Assembly: GCA_023429375.1 (NCBI GenBank)
Contig: JAEYVY010000011.1
Coordinates: 124,001-188,000 of the forward strand
DNA from: Bacteroidota bacterium
GTDB taxonomy: Bacteria; Bacteroidota; Bacteroidia; Bacteroidales; Tannerellaceae
Direction of reading: 5' to 3'
Length of the DNA: 64,000 bases
Shown piece after piece: positions 26,529-36,007 of this stretch. How positions within the stretch are numbered: position 1 is the stretch's first letter; the number at the start of each line of letters is the position of its first letter. The position numbers and the translations under genes are program-made. The notes beneath the pieces are model-generated. The model ran no database searches and was not told the origin of the DNA. It was given only the letters and a program-made list of their open reading frames with translations.

Positions 26529-27548
26529 TTATTCAATAATCTGTACCCAGCCGTGAACATCCGGTTCATCTCCATACTGGATTCCACGCAGTTTGTTGTA
26601 TAAACGTTCACTGATAGGTCCGGGGTTCCCGTCTTTTGAGTAGACGTACGACTTGTTTTCGTCAAGGTCGTCAATATAAGAAATCGGAGCAATAACGGCT
26701 GCTGTTCCACATTCGGCTGCTTCGTCGAATGTTGCCAATTCTTCAACCGGTACAGGACGACGCTCAACGGTCATTCCTATGTCTTCTGCAAGCTGAATCA
26801 AACTCTTGTTCGTAATAGACGGAAGGATAGATTGCGACGCAGGAGTGATATACGTATTTCCGCGTATACCAAAGAAGTTGGCCGGTCCGCATTCGTCAAT
26901 ATATTTCTTTTCCTTCGGATCAAGGTAAAGCACTGCAGCATATCCGCCTTTACGCGCCTTATCTCCTGCTACCATACTGGCGGCATAGTTACCACCCACC
27001 TTGATAGTCCCTGTGCCATGAGGCGCTGCACGGTCGTAGTTACGCATGATACATACCGGAGCCGGCTTGAACCCACCTTTAAAGTAAGGGCCAACAGGAG
27101 TTACAAATACAAGAAACAAATATTCATCAGCAGGTTTAACACCTACTTGTGCGCTCGAACCGATAAGTAGCGGGCGAATATACAAGGAAGATCCACTTTC
27201 GTATGGAGGGATAAAGCGTTCGTTTAGCTTCACAACTTTACGTACCGCTTCTTCAAATTTTTCAACAGGCAACTCAGCCATCATGATTCCACGGCTAGAC
27301 GCTTGCATACGTTTTGCATTTTCGTCCATTCTAAAGACACGGATTTTACCATCCTTGCCTCTAAACGCCTTCAATCCTTCAAAGGCTTCTTGTCCGTAAT
27401 GCAGACAAGTGGCTGCCATATGAATATTAATCGTTTCAGAAGACGATACTTCCAACTCTCCCCATTTCCCATTACGATAATAGCATCGTACATTGTAGTC
27501 AGTCTTCATATATCCGAAGGATAAATCAGACCAGTTAATATTTTCCAT
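26529..27548 (-). CDS. ilvE: Branched-chain amino acid aminotransferase
   Basis: 339 residues, a class IV PLP enzyme of the long BCAT type. It interconverts Val, Leu and Ile with their 2-oxo acids using glutamate. Visible motifs are HYGQEAFEGLKAFRGKDG, VGGNYAAS with the upstream PLP-side region GTIKVGGNYA, and the late ECGTAAVIAPI cofactor-phosphate segment. LYLDPKEKKYIDECGPANFF matches the substrate-loop block. It is transcribed away from metF across an 85-bp region rich in dyads. Confidence 0.95.
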   Translation of the reverse strand: MENINWSDLSFGYMKTDYNVRCYYRNGKWGELEVSSSETINIHMAATCLHYGQEAFEGLKAFRGKDGKIRVFRMDENAKRMQASSRGIMMAELPVEKFEEAVRKVVKLNERFIPPYESGSSLYIRPLLIGSSAQVGVKPADEYLFLVFVTPVGPYFKGGFKPAPVCIMRNYDRAAPHGTGTIKVGGNYAASMVAGDKARKGGYAAVLYLDPKEKKYIDECGPANFFGIRGNTYITPASQSILPSITNKSLIQLAEDIGMTVERRPVPVEELATFDEAAECGTAAVIAPISYIDDLDENKSYVYSKDGNPGPISERLYNKLRGIQYGDEPDVHGWVQIIE

Positions 27549-27576
27549 ATCTCATCGTTCTAAGATTTAACATTCA

Positions 27577-27584
27577 CAAATGTA
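27577..27584 (-). promoter_or_regulatory. -7 box for ilvE
   Basis: TACATTTG on the minus strand lies 28 bases before the ilvE ATG. Confidence 0.55.
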
Positions 27585-27606
27585 AGTTATTTAGAACGAT
27601 AATCGT

Positions 27607-27614
27607 TACATTTG
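27607..27614 (+). promoter_or_regulatory. -7 box for metF
   Basis: TACATTTG lies 19 bases before the metF ATG; only 22 bases separate it from the ilvE box. Confidence 0.55.
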
Positions 27615-27633
27615 TCTGAAAATTTATTGTACT

Positions 27634-28584
27634 ATGAGAGTTATCGATCTTATAAATAACAGCAAAAAAACCGCCTTTTCATTCGAGATTCTTCCTCCAT
27701 TGAAAGGCAATAGTATTCAGAAAGTTTATAATGTGATTGATAAACTGTTGGAGTTCGATCCAAAATATGTAAACATCACATCCCATCATAGCGAATACAT
27801 CTACAAGACGCTTCCCGACGGTACGATACAGAAAGTAAACATCCGTAAACGTCCCGGTTCGGTGGCTATTGCTTCGGCTATTCAAAACAAGTACAACATC
27901 ACGGCTGTCCCCCACATCATTTGCAAGGGATTTACAAAAGATGAAACGGAATATGCCTTGATCGATTTAAATTTCCTTGGCGTTTACGATCTGCTCTTGT
28001 TGCGCGGTGATAACAAGACACTCGAACCGCCCACTGAAGCTGGCCTCTACCATAATTATGCAACGGAGCTACAAGAGCAGGTAAACAATTTCAACCGAGG
28101 CATAGCGGTAGACGGCTCTGAATTTGAAGCCAACGAAACGCCTTTCTCATACGGAATGGCTTGCTATCCCGAAAAGCATGAGGAAGCTCCGAATATGGAG
28201 TCGGATATTTTCTATGCGAAGGAAAAAGTACGCAACGGAGCCGGTTATCTGGTAACACAAATGTTTTTCGATAACCAAAAATACTTTGATTATGTAGCAC
28301 GTCTTCGTTCGGAGGGTATCACAGTGCCCATCATTCCGGGTATCAAGCCTATCGTGTTCAAGAATCAGCTGACCGTATTGCCTCGTATTTTCAGGTCGGA
28401 CATCCCCGAGCCGTTGGCAGCTGAACTAAGGAAATGCAAAGACGACGACGAAGCTAAGGAAGTGGGTATCGAATGGTCTATCCAGCAATGCAAAGAGCTG
28501 ATTGCCAAAGGCGTGCCCAGCCTTCATTTTTACACCATGATGGCAACAGACAGTGTAAGCAGAATTGCCAAAGAGATTTATTAA
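27634..28584 (+). CDS. metF: Methylenetetrahydrofolate reductase
   Basis: 316 residues, an FAD TIM barrel. It reduces 5,10-methylene-THF to 5-methyl-THF, the methyl donor for MetH (metH is at 30.9-34.6 kb). The N-terminal FSFEILPPLKGN corresponds to the FEFFPPK motif with the catalytic Glu. LLLRGDNKT matches the family's LRGD block, and GAGYLVTQMFFDN and VPIIPGIKPI are typical. It is slightly longer than E. coli MetF (about 296). It has its own promoter, facing ilvE. Confidence 0.95.
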   Translation: MRVIDLINNSKKTAFSFEILPPLKGNSIQKVYNVIDKLLEFDPKYVNITSHHSEYIYKTLPDGTIQKVNIRKRPGSVAIASAIQNKYNITAVPHIICKGFTKDETEYALIDLNFLGVYDLLLLRGDNKTLEPPTEAGLYHNYATELQEQVNNFNRGIAVDGSEFEANETPFSYGMACYPEKHEEAPNMESDIFYAKEKVRNGAGYLVTQMFFDNQKYFDYVARLRSEGITVPIIPGIKPIVFKNQLTVLPRIFRSDIPEPLAAELRKCKDDDEAKEVGIEWSIQQCKELIAKGVPSLHFYTMMATDSVSRIAKEIY

Positions 28585-28619
28585 AACCCTTTGGCACATT
28601 CTCTTATTATTCTTTTAAA

Positions 28620-30347
28620 TTATTTACAATGCTCACGGATAAGGCGGTTCGCTAACGGATCGCCTAATTCTTTTGCTTTATTGAAAGCTTCGCAGGCTTC
28701 TGCGTTCTTGTTTTGACGTACTAAACAGATTCCTTTCAGACGATAGCACGAAGCAAAATCAGGGGCAATTGCCAAAGCCTTTTCGAGGCTTGCCATCGCT
28801 TGTGCATAGTCTTCCTTACGAACATATATCGATGCCTCCTCAGCCAGATATTCGGCTGCAGGGTTCAGACGCAATGCTTCCTGGATATCAGCCAAGGCTC
28901 CGTCCAGATCTCCGGCACGGAATTTAGCTTGCTCTCTGAAATAATAGAAAGGCGCTTCTACATTACCACCAACAATGTTGTAATACAAGTCGTAGTCTTC
29001 AATGGCTTCTTTATACATCATCATCTGCATCTTCCACTCAACACGTTCAAGCACATAGGTTGCTGCAGCCGGAGTTGGAGGTGTTCCGCTTTTCTCTATA
29101 GCCTTGTCCAATAAAGCAATGACATCGCCGATATTAAAGCCATGAATATTTTCTTTTGCCTTAGCTGCCAGATAATAAGATTCGGCTGTTGCCTGGTCTG
29201 ATTCATTTAACTTCATATAGGCATTATAAGCATCTTCGAACTTCTGTTGATAAAAGTAAATATCCCCTTGTAACTGACGATAGGCAGGCAGATCTTCTTG
29301 CTGGATGGCCTGATTAATTGCCTCTAAAGCCGCATCTAAAGTCCATTCGGGCTTGTTTATTGTGGTATCTGTTGCCGCTATTTCAAAAACCAGCTTGGCA
29401 CGATTAAAGTGTGTATCGCTTTGTTTTTTATCATATTGTGCAGCAGTTTTTATGTCTTCCATAGCTTTATCCAGAAAGGCTGTTTCTTCGGCCGGTGATG
29501 AAGCCAACGCTTTGCGGTTAGATGCATAATGGGTAGCGCGACTCAGATAACCATCCGGTGAAGTAGGGAAAGAAGCGATAAAATCGTTCAGTGTTTCCAA
29601 ATATTGCTGAGGTGTTTGCATAGAGCGGGCCAAGAATAAGGAAATTACGGCCTGATCTACTTCTTCGGGCCATGCTTTACGAATGCCGATGGCACTATAG
29701 GTAGAGCCCAAAAGGTCGGTCGATGTAACGCGAAGACTGTGTACATAGCCGGCGGAAACAGCGTATGACTGTTCATTTTTGCCGGATGCATCTTCCTGCG
29801 CCAATCCGAGTACTTCGCCCGTTGCCAACAGCACCGGTGAGTCTACATCTTTGGCATTGAGAGGAAAAGACACTTGATAATAGCTATACGGATCTTTCAA
29901 TTTGCTAATTTCAGTGATCTTTCCTTCTTTGAATACCGGATTCTTCTCTGTACTAAACGGCATTAAAAAGACCTGACTGCCCACTACTACCGGTTCTTTG
30001 GCGAGAGGGAGAAAAGTCACCTTCTTAGCAACCTTTGCTTGCATACGAATAACATCGTACATCTCATCGGCACCCAGAATACGGTCAATCGGATAATTCT
30101 TTCCATCCGTATCGGTTACCTGAGCTTTTGCCGCTCCTTTCATCAAGGTGTAAGAAGCCAGTATTTCGCCATTTTCGGACACAAAGAATCCTGTTCCGTT
30201 TTGCAGCTGGCGGTTGTCACTATCGTATGTTGTAATTTTCACTACTGCATTACGGCTTTTAGCCATCCATTTGGGTGCCTTAGTTTGAGCAGAAACAATA
30301 AACACCGACGTTATAAGCAGTAGAACAGAGAGGATTAGTTTATTCAT
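28620..30347 (-). CDS. Trypsin-like (degenerate) domain plus TPR protein
   Basis: 575 residues with signal peptide (1-20, ending VSAQ). Residues about 25-215 follow the HtrA-like layout: AVVKITTYDSDN, GTGFFVSENGEILASYTLMK, and GEVLGLAQ. However, the segment that normally carries the catalytic His (xNxHV) reads SYTLMKGA, and the GNSGGPL nucleophile block reads VDSPVLL. It therefore looks catalytically dead. Residues about 310-575 hold several tetratricopeptide repeats (LDGALADIQEALRLNPAAEY, YAQAMASLEKALAIAPD), so it is probably a periplasmic scaffold. A -7 box lies at 30382. Confidence 0.8.
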   Translation of the reverse strand: MNKLILSVLLLITSVFIVSAQTKAPKWMAKSRNAVVKITTYDSDNRQLQNGTGFFVSENGEILASYTLMKGAAKAQVTDTDGKNYPIDRILGADEMYDVIRMQAKVAKKVTFLPLAKEPVVVGSQVFLMPFSTEKNPVFKEGKITEISKLKDPYSYYQVSFPLNAKDVDSPVLLATGEVLGLAQEDASGKNEQSYAVSAGYVHSLRVTSTDLLGSTYSAIGIRKAWPEEVDQAVISLFLARSMQTPQQYLETLNDFIASFPTSPDGYLSRATHYASNRKALASSPAEETAFLDKAMEDIKTAAQYDKKQSDTHFNRAKLVFEIAATDTTINKPEWTLDAALEAINQAIQQEDLPAYRQLQGDIYFYQQKFEDAYNAYMKLNESDQATAESYYLAAKAKENIHGFNIGDVIALLDKAIEKSGTPPTPAAATYVLERVEWKMQMMMYKEAIEDYDLYYNIVGGNVEAPFYYFREQAKFRAGDLDGALADIQEALRLNPAAEYLAEEASIYVRKEDYAQAMASLEKALAIAPDFASCYRLKGICLVRQNKNAEACEAFNKAKELGDPLANRLIREHCK

Positions 30348-30381
30348 GGTATTTTGTTAACTTTCAGATTTCATGTACTGG

Positions 30382-30389
30382 CAAAGTTA
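30382..30389 (-). promoter_or_regulatory. -7 box for the TPR protein
   Basis: TAACTTTG on the minus strand lies 34 bases before the ATG. A TTG at 30414-30416 could be the -33 element at a slightly long spacing (24 bases). Confidence 0.55.
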
Positions 30390-30485
30390 ATTATTAAATC
30401 CTATCGAATGTAACAATAGATACATATTCGACGACATAAAATAGCCTACCTTTATCCTAGTTATTAATCATAAATCAAGAAAACG

Positions 30486-30815
30486 ATGAGTGAATTATTT
30501 TCAAAAGGTACGATCCTCAAGTTCAACGAAATGATCGACTACTCCGAAGGGGGAGTCATCAGCAAGCAAGTCTTAAAAAATGCTGCCGGAAATATCACCT
30601 TGTTTTCCTTTGACGAAGGACAGGGATTGACCGAGCATACCGCTCCATTCGATGCTATGGTGCAGGTTCTGGAAGGCGAAGTAGAAATCCGCATTGGTGG
30701 TCAGCCAAACCTGTTAAAAGCAGGCGAAACGATTATCATGCCGGCCAATATCCCTCATGCTTTGCATGCGACAAAGGCATTCAAGATGCTGTTAACCATG
30801 ATAAAAGGAGTATAA
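30486..30815 (+). CDS. Small cupin-domain protein
   Basis: 109 residues forming a single cupin barrel. The first cupin motif is GLTEHTAPFDAMVQVLEGEVEIRIGG and the second AGETIIMPANIPHALHAT. One metal-type His (HT) and the late PHALHA His residues are present, so metal binding is possible. The ligand or reaction is not known. The gene is monocistronic and ends at a strong bidirectional terminator shared with metH. Confidence 0.87.
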   Translation: MSELFSKGTILKFNEMIDYSEGGVISKQVLKNAAGNITLFSFDEGQGLTEHTAPFDAMVQVLEGEVEIRIGGQPNLLKAGETIIMPANIPHALHATKAFKMLLTMIKGV

Positions 30816-30821
30816 TTAGCT

Positions 30822-30874
30822 AAAAAGAAGAAGAGTAAGGGGTTATTTATTAACCCCTTACTCTTCTTCTTTTT
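30822..30874. terminator. Strong bidirectional terminator between cupin and metH
   Basis: A 24-bp perfect inverted repeat (30822-30845 with 30851-30874) with a 5-base loop and A/T-rich ends. It lies between converging genes. Confidence 0.9.
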
Positions 30875-30884
30875 TTATTCTGTT

Positions 30885-33800
30885 TCAAGCCAAAGGAATA
30901 TTTCGACTCAAAATACGTTTGGTTTGCTCCACAGTATATCCTCGACGGTCAGCATATTCTTTCAACTGCTCTTCGTCGATCGTTCCAATCATGAAATATT
31001 GTGATTCGGGATGTGCAAAATATAACCCACTGACTGTTGCCGTTGGTAGCATTGCCCCGTTTTCTGTCAACTTCACCCCGATGCGCGACATATCCAACAA
31101 CTTATCCAACAGGTGGTTTTGCAATTGATCAGGCAGAGATGGATAGCCAATAGCCGGACGTATTCCTTGATATTTTACGCGGAACAAATCTGGAATGCTG
31201 AGGTTTTCATCCGAAGCATAGCCCCAATATTCTTTACGTACCTTCTCATGTACGTATTCTGCCACAGCTTCAGCCAGACGGTCTGTCAGGCTTTGCAGCA
31301 ACATGGCGCTATAGGTATCGCCTTCTGCCTCAAATTCGGCATGTAGCTTTTCAGCTCCGGCACCAGCCGTCACCACAAAAGCTCCGGCATAATCTTCACG
31401 CCCTTCAGAAGCAGGCATAACATAGTCGGCAAGCGATTTATAGTCTGTTCGGTCTTTCTTGATCACTTGTTGGCGAAGCACAGGTATCTCCAGATCTCCC
31501 AAGCGAATGATATCGTTTTCACTTGAAGCCGGAAAAAAGCCGTAGATAGCGCGGCAATAGTCTACTTTCATCATCACCAGACGGTCAAGCAGCTTTTTTA
31601 CATCGGCATACAGTTTCATGCCTTCTTTTGCCTTTTCACGTTCTTCGCCTTCGAACTTATTCAGCCATTCAGCCCGACATGATTCACAATCGTGCAAATA
31701 GGCTAATTCAGCATACCGTCCGCTCAATCTCCAGGCGCTAAAGAAGAAGTTCCAATGGATATAAGGAATAATATCTTCCAACGGAATAGAAGGTATCACG
31801 TGAACACCCATCTTGTTGGGTTTCACCGGAGTATAGGCCGACCAGTCGATCTGTTGCGGTAAGGCTCTTGCCTGTGCAAGCGAAACGAGCTCTTCTTTCT
31901 TATTTTGCAAAGAATCTCTTAGCGCAGCGTATTCATCTTTGATCGATTGAATATATTCTTCGCGGGTATCGGGATTCAGCAATTTTGCAGCCACCAATGG
32001 GTTTTGTGAGGCATCGAGCACATGAATGACAGGATGCTCGTAATGGGGTGCAATCTTAACGGCTGTATGCAGTTTTGAGGTGGTAGCCCCTCCTACCATA
32101 ATGGGGATAGATAGGCCTGCCTTTTGCATTTCTTTCGCCACATGTGCCATCTCTTCCAAAGAAGGCGTTATCAATCCGGAGAGACTGACAAAATCAGGTT
32201 TCTCTTCAATTACTTTCTTGATAATCGTTTCGGCGGGCACCATAACCCCTAAATCGATTACCTCATAATTATTACATGCTAAAACGATGGAAACGATGTT
32301 TTTCCCAATATCATGTACATCACCTTTGACCGTGGCAAAGACTGTCTTCCCGGCAATCGTACTTTCTCCTTTGGCATTTTCTGCCTCAATGGCCGGCTGC
32401 AGGATAGCCACAGCCTTTTTCATCGTCCGAGCAGTCTTAACCACTTGTGGCAAGAACATTTTGCCGGCACCAAACAGGTCGCCTACTTTGTTCATTCCAT
32501 TCATCAATGGACCGTCGATGATATTCACAGCACGTGGATAGGTAGCCAGTGCTTCTTTGAGGTCTTCTTCCAAATAATCTCCAATTCCTTTTATAAGCGC
32601 ATGCTCTAATCGCTCGGCCAAAGGTAAATCCCTCCAAGCTTCATGGCGCTCTTCTGTATTACCAAAGTTTTTTTGGTGCAGGTTTTGCGCATAAGCAATC
32701 AGTTCTTCTGCTGCTTCTGGTCGACGAGCCAATATGACATCTTCGACCAATGTACGGAAATCGGGCTCAATCTCATCGTATATAACTGACGAAGACGGAT
32801 TTACGATTCCCATATCCATTCCTTTGGCTATAGCATGATAAAGGAATACGGAATGCATGACTTCACGCACATAGTCATTCCCTCTGAATGAGAATGACAG
32901 GTTACTTACTCCTCCACTTACCTTAGCTCCTGGCAAATTCTTTTTAATCCATTCGGTTGCTAAAATAAAGTCAAGTGCATATCCATTGTGCTCTTCCATT
33001 CCGGTTGCAATAGCCAGAATATTCGGGTCGAAAATAATGTCTTCGGGATTAAAACCTACTTGATCAACCAACAAACGATAAGCACGTTCGCAAACTTCAA
33101 TTTTACGTTGGAAAACATCGGCCTGTCCCACTTCATCGAAAGCCATAACGACAACGGCTGCTCCCAACTGTTTCACTCTTCTGGCATGGGATAGGAATTC
33201 GGCTTCGCCTTCTTTCAGGCTAATGGAGTTGACCACACTTTTTCCTTGCAGGCACATGAGGCCTTTCTCAATCACACTCCACTTAGATGAGTCGATCATC
33301 ACAGGAACACGAGCAATATCCGGCTCAGAGGCCATCAGATTAAGGAAGGTTACCATTTCCTTTTCTGTATCCAGCATACCGTCATCCATGTTGACATCGA
33401 TGATTTGTGCGCCGTCTTCAACTTGTTTGCGGGCGATGGTCAAAGCCTCTTCATAATTGCCTTCTTTGATTAAACGCAAGAATTTACGCGATCCGGCCAC
33501 GTTGCATCGTTCACCTATATTGATGAAATTGTTTTCTTTTTTGACTTCCAGCAGTTCCATGCCCGACAGCCACAGACAATCCGGTGCTTTAGCCGGGACG
33601 TGTGGTTTGCCGTCTTTGATTAGCTGTGGATAACGTGCTATATGAGCAGGTGTCGTTCCGCAACATCCTCCAATTATATTTACAAGGCCCTCATCAACAA
33701 ATGCTTTCACGTGCTTTTCCATCGTTTCGGGGGTTTCGTCATATTCACCAAAACTGTTCGGCAGACCGGCATTCGGATAGGCACTGATAAAGTATGGTGC

Positions 33801-34586
33801 CTTGCGGGCTAATTCCTGCAGGTAGGGTTTCATTTCGGAAGCTCCGAATGAACAGTTCAAACCTATGCTGACGATGCTTGTATGCTGAACTGAAGCAAGA
33901 AAGGCCTCCAATGTCTGTCCGGAGAAAGTGCGGCCTCCTTGTGCTGCCAAGGTCAATGATAACATGATTGGCAATTCTTTGCCTTTCTCTCTCAAGGCTA
34001 CTTCTGCTGCCTCGAGACCGGCTTTCACGTTCAGCGTATCGAAGGTAGTTTCAAATAGGAGGATATCAACACCTCCGTCTATCAATGCCTCTACTTGCTC
34101 TTTATAGGAATCGTACAGATCGGTATACGTTACCGCACGATAAGCCGGATTACTAACATCGGGACTCATCGAAGCCGTTTTGTTGGTCGGGCCAATCGAT
34201 CCGGCTACGAATATCTCGCGTCCGGGATGCTCTGCCATATACGTATCAGCAACCTCCCTAGCTAGTGTAGCTGCTGCTATATTTATTTCACGAACGTATT
34301 CCTGCATGGAATAATCCGCCATCGATATTTTTGTTGCATTAAAGGTATTCGTTGCAAAGATGTCTGCTCCTGCATCCAAATACTGACGATGTATGTTCTT
34401 GATCACATCGGGGCGAGTAATGCATAGCAAATCATTATTTCCTTTTAAGGCTGTTGGGTAATCGGCAAAACGTGTTCCTCTATAATCTTCTTCCTTCAAG
34501 TTAAAGCCCTGGATCATGGTACCCATTCCACCATCCAATATCAGGATACGCTCTTTAATTAATTCAATAAATCTTTTTTTACTCAT
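30885..34586 (-). CDS. metH: Cobalamin-dependent methionine synthase
   Basis: 1233 residues, the full four-module length. In order: the homocysteine-binding barrel (about 1-330) with zinc Cys in GLNCSFGA and GGCCGTTP; the methyl-THF pterin barrel (about 350-620) with FINIGERCNVAGS; the cap and B12-binding domain (about 650-890) with DVHDIGKNIV, whose His is the lower axial Co ligand; and the C-terminal AdoMet reactivation domain (about 910-1233) with RPAIGYPSLPDQ. It transfers methyl from 5-methyl-THF to homocysteine. It overlaps the preceding gene by 8 bases and shows no riboswitch of its own. Confidence 0.97.
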   Translation of the reverse strand: MSKKRFIELIKERILILDGGMGTMIQGFNLKEEDYRGTRFADYPTALKGNNDLLCITRPDVIKNIHRQYLDAGADIFATNTFNATKISMADYSMQEYVREINIAAATLAREVADTYMAEHPGREIFVAGSIGPTNKTASMSPDVSNPAYRAVTYTDLYDSYKEQVEALIDGGVDILLFETTFDTLNVKAGLEAAEVALREKGKELPIMLSLTLAAQGGRTFSGQTLEAFLASVQHTSIVSIGLNCSFGASEMKPYLQELARKAPYFISAYPNAGLPNSFGEYDETPETMEKHVKAFVDEGLVNIIGGCCGTTPAHIARYPQLIKDGKPHVPAKAPDCLWLSGMELLEVKKENNFINIGERCNVAGSRKFLRLIKEGNYEEALTIARKQVEDGAQIIDVNMDDGMLDTEKEMVTFLNLMASEPDIARVPVMIDSSKWSVIEKGLMCLQGKSVVNSISLKEGEAEFLSHARRVKQLGAAVVVMAFDEVGQADVFQRKIEVCERAYRLLVDQVGFNPEDIIFDPNILAIATGMEEHNGYALDFILATEWIKKNLPGAKVSGGVSNLSFSFRGNDYVREVMHSVFLYHAIAKGMDMGIVNPSSSVIYDEIEPDFRTLVEDVILARRPEAAEELIAYAQNLHQKNFGNTEERHEAWRDLPLAERLEHALIKGIGDYLEEDLKEALATYPRAVNIIDGPLMNGMNKVGDLFGAGKMFLPQVVKTARTMKKAVAILQPAIEAENAKGESTIAGKTVFATVKGDVHDIGKNIVSIVLACNNYEVIDLGVMVPAETIIKKVIEEKPDFVSLSGLITPSLEEMAHVAKEMQKAGLSIPIMVGGATTSKLHTAVKIAPHYEHPVIHVLDASQNPLVAAKLLNPDTREEYIQSIKDEYAALRDSLQNKKEELVSLAQARALPQQIDWSAYTPVKPNKMGVHVIPSIPLEDIIPYIHWNFFFSAWRLSGRYAELAYLHDCESCRAEWLNKFEGEEREKAKEGMKLYADVKKLLDRLVMMKVDYCRAIYGFFPASSENDIIRLGDLEIPVLRQQVIKKDRTDYKSLADYVMPASEGREDYAGAFVVTAGAGAEKLHAEFEAEGDTYSAMLLQSLTDRLAEAVAEYVHEKVRKEYWGYASDENLSIPDLFRVKYQGIRPAIGYPSLPDQLQNHLLDKLLDMSRIGVKLTENGAMLPTATVSGLYFAHPESQYFMIGTIDEEQLKEYADRRGYTVEQTKRILSRNIPLA

Positions 34587-35529
34587 AAGAATGCTTTAGC
34601 CTGCTTGTAATAAAATATTCATAGCCTCGACGAAGCCAGACAACTAAAATAGCAAAAAGTATTCGGGTAAGGAATATCCATAAAAATGGAATACCTATCG
34701 CAACAAAGATTAGCGTGTCTTCCAAGAGTGAATGCGAAATGGCTAGATGAGTATTCAACAAGCTTCCGGACTCTCGCGACAATTTCTTTTCTTCAATCTG
34801 TTCGACCATGATTCCTCCACCATAGGCCAATCCCACCAGGTTGCCTACCAACCAGCAAAAAGCCGTATCTTTTGGTAAACCAAATACTTTCATCAAGGGT
34901 GACAAAAATGCAGAGAATCTATTAAGCAGATTAAATTCCACCAATAGATAGTGCAATATCATCAAGGCCGTTACAATTATAATTATTGTCAGCACGACTT
35001 TCATCGAAGAAGTGAACCATAAGACGAATACCTGCCCCCATGAATCACAAGTTTCAGCACTTTGCGTTGTTTCAATCATCCCCCACCCGTTTTCCGGCAT
35101 GATGAGATTTAATGTAAATGCAATAACAAAGGCCATAAATATTCGCAGGCTTGAGACTTTCCAAAACGAAGAACCTGTCTTCGCCTGTATGGATGATTCA
35201 ACAAGCAGATTATGAGCCAACAAACACATGAGTGCTAAGATAGTTGCTTCTCGTAAGCCTAATGACATGGAAGTTATGAGGGCTATTGGAGCGTACAAGG
35301 GAGTAAAAACACTGGTGATAAAGACGATGGCTGTTTCGCCCGGTAAACCGACAAATGAAAATACCGGAGAGAAGAAATCGGCTATTACTGCTAGAAATCC
35401 CGAATATTGCAATAAGCGCACAAGTAAAGAGATAGGCAGAATAATCTTAAACAGCCATAAACACATTTTGCCGGCTTTGGGCAGTGCTTTCTTGACACAT
35501 CGCCAAATCCTATCAACAACCTTATTCAT
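34579..35529 (-). CDS. Nucleoside-recognition (Gate) domain membrane protein
   Basis: 316 residues with about eight hydrophobic segments. Two Gate-like halves are visible: residues about 30-130 (FSPVFSFVGLPGETAIVFIT) and about 200-300 (LSPLMKVFGLPKDTAFCWLVG). The family includes spore-maturation SpmA/B-like and nucleoside-transporter-related proteins; the substrate is unproven. It lies 3 bases after smpB and overlaps metH. Confidence 0.8.
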   Translation of the reverse strand: MNKVVDRIWRCVKKALPKAGKMCLWLFKIILPISLLVRLLQYSGFLAVIADFFSPVFSFVGLPGETAIVFITSVFTPLYAPIALITSMSLGLREATILALMCLLAHNLLVESSIQAKTGSSFWKVSSLRIFMAFVIAFTLNLIMPENGWGMIETTQSAETCDSWGQVFVLWFTSSMKVVLTIIIIVTALMILHYLLVEFNLLNRFSAFLSPLMKVFGLPKDTAFCWLVGNLVGLAYGGGIMVEQIEEKKLSRESGSLLNTHLAISHSLLEDTLIFVAIGIPFLWIFLTRILFAILVVWLRRGYEYFITSRLKHSYE

Positions 35530-35532
35530 TAT

Positions 35533-35997
35533 TTATCGTTTAAAGGCTCTATCCATCTCACGTTTATCATCGCGAGCCTTGATGGAATCTCGTTTATCGT
35601 ATTCTTTTTTACCTTTGGCAATAGCTACCACCACCTTTGCAAGCCCTTTATCGTTAATGAACATGCGGGTAGGAATTATCGTAAAACCATTATTTTTTGC
35701 TGCCGTCTCAATCTTTCTCAACTCCTTTTTCGTTAGGAGGAGCTTGCGGTCTCGCCGTGCTGAGTGATTATTGTATGTGCCGTAAAAATATTCGGCTATA
35801 TACATGTTTTTCACCCACAGTTCACCTTTTTCGACAAGGCAAAATGTATCGACTAAACTGGCTTTACCCAAACGGATCGATTTAATCTCCGTTCCGGTCA
35901 ATACAATTCCGGCAGTAAATGTATCGAGCAGTTCATAATCAAAAGTTGCCCGTTTATTCTTAACTAATATATTGTTGCTGATTTTCTCTTTCATCAT
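35533..35997 (-). CDS. smpB: SsrA-binding protein
   Basis: 154 residues. It brings tmRNA to stalled ribosomes in trans-translation. Family blocks are KNKRATFDYELLDTFTAGIV, LTGTEIKSIRLGKASL, AEYFYGTYNNHSARRDRKLL and the C-terminal basic tail KGKKEYDKRDSIKARD. There are two adjacent ATG codons, at 35997 and 35994; either could be the start. The ssrA gene is not in this window. Confidence 0.96.
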   Translation of the reverse strand: MMKEKISNNILVKNKRATFDYELLDTFTAGIVLTGTEIKSIRLGKASLVDTFCLVEKGELWVKNMYIAEYFYGTYNNHSARRDRKLLLTKKELRKIETAAKNNGFTIIPTRMFINDKGLAKVVVAIAKGKKEYDKRDSIKARDDKREMDRAFKR

Positions 35998-36007
35998 TCA
36001 ATTCGTT

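Larger units (their letters stand above)
27554..27615. promoter_or_regulatory. Dyad-rich divergent promoter region of ilvE and metF
   Basis: Two perfect 10-bp inverted repeats interleave. ATCGTTCTAA at 27554-27563 pairs with TTAGAACGAT at 27591-27600. ACAAATGTAA at 27576-27585 pairs with TTACATTTGT at 27606-27615. The second pair includes both -7 boxes. A third small dyad, AACGAT-A-ATCGTT (27595-27607), overlaps the metF side. Candidate operator; the regulator is unknown. Confidence 0.5.

Noticed and set aside
30822..30874. Long perfect hairpin as a mobile-element end
   Set aside because: A perfect stem with T-rich ends between converging genes is well explained as a bidirectional terminator; there is no target duplication or transposase.
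34587..35532. Possible second cobalamin riboswitch for metH
   Set aside because: The gene overlaps its upstream neighbour by 8 bases, leaving no leader; no B12-box blocks are visible.
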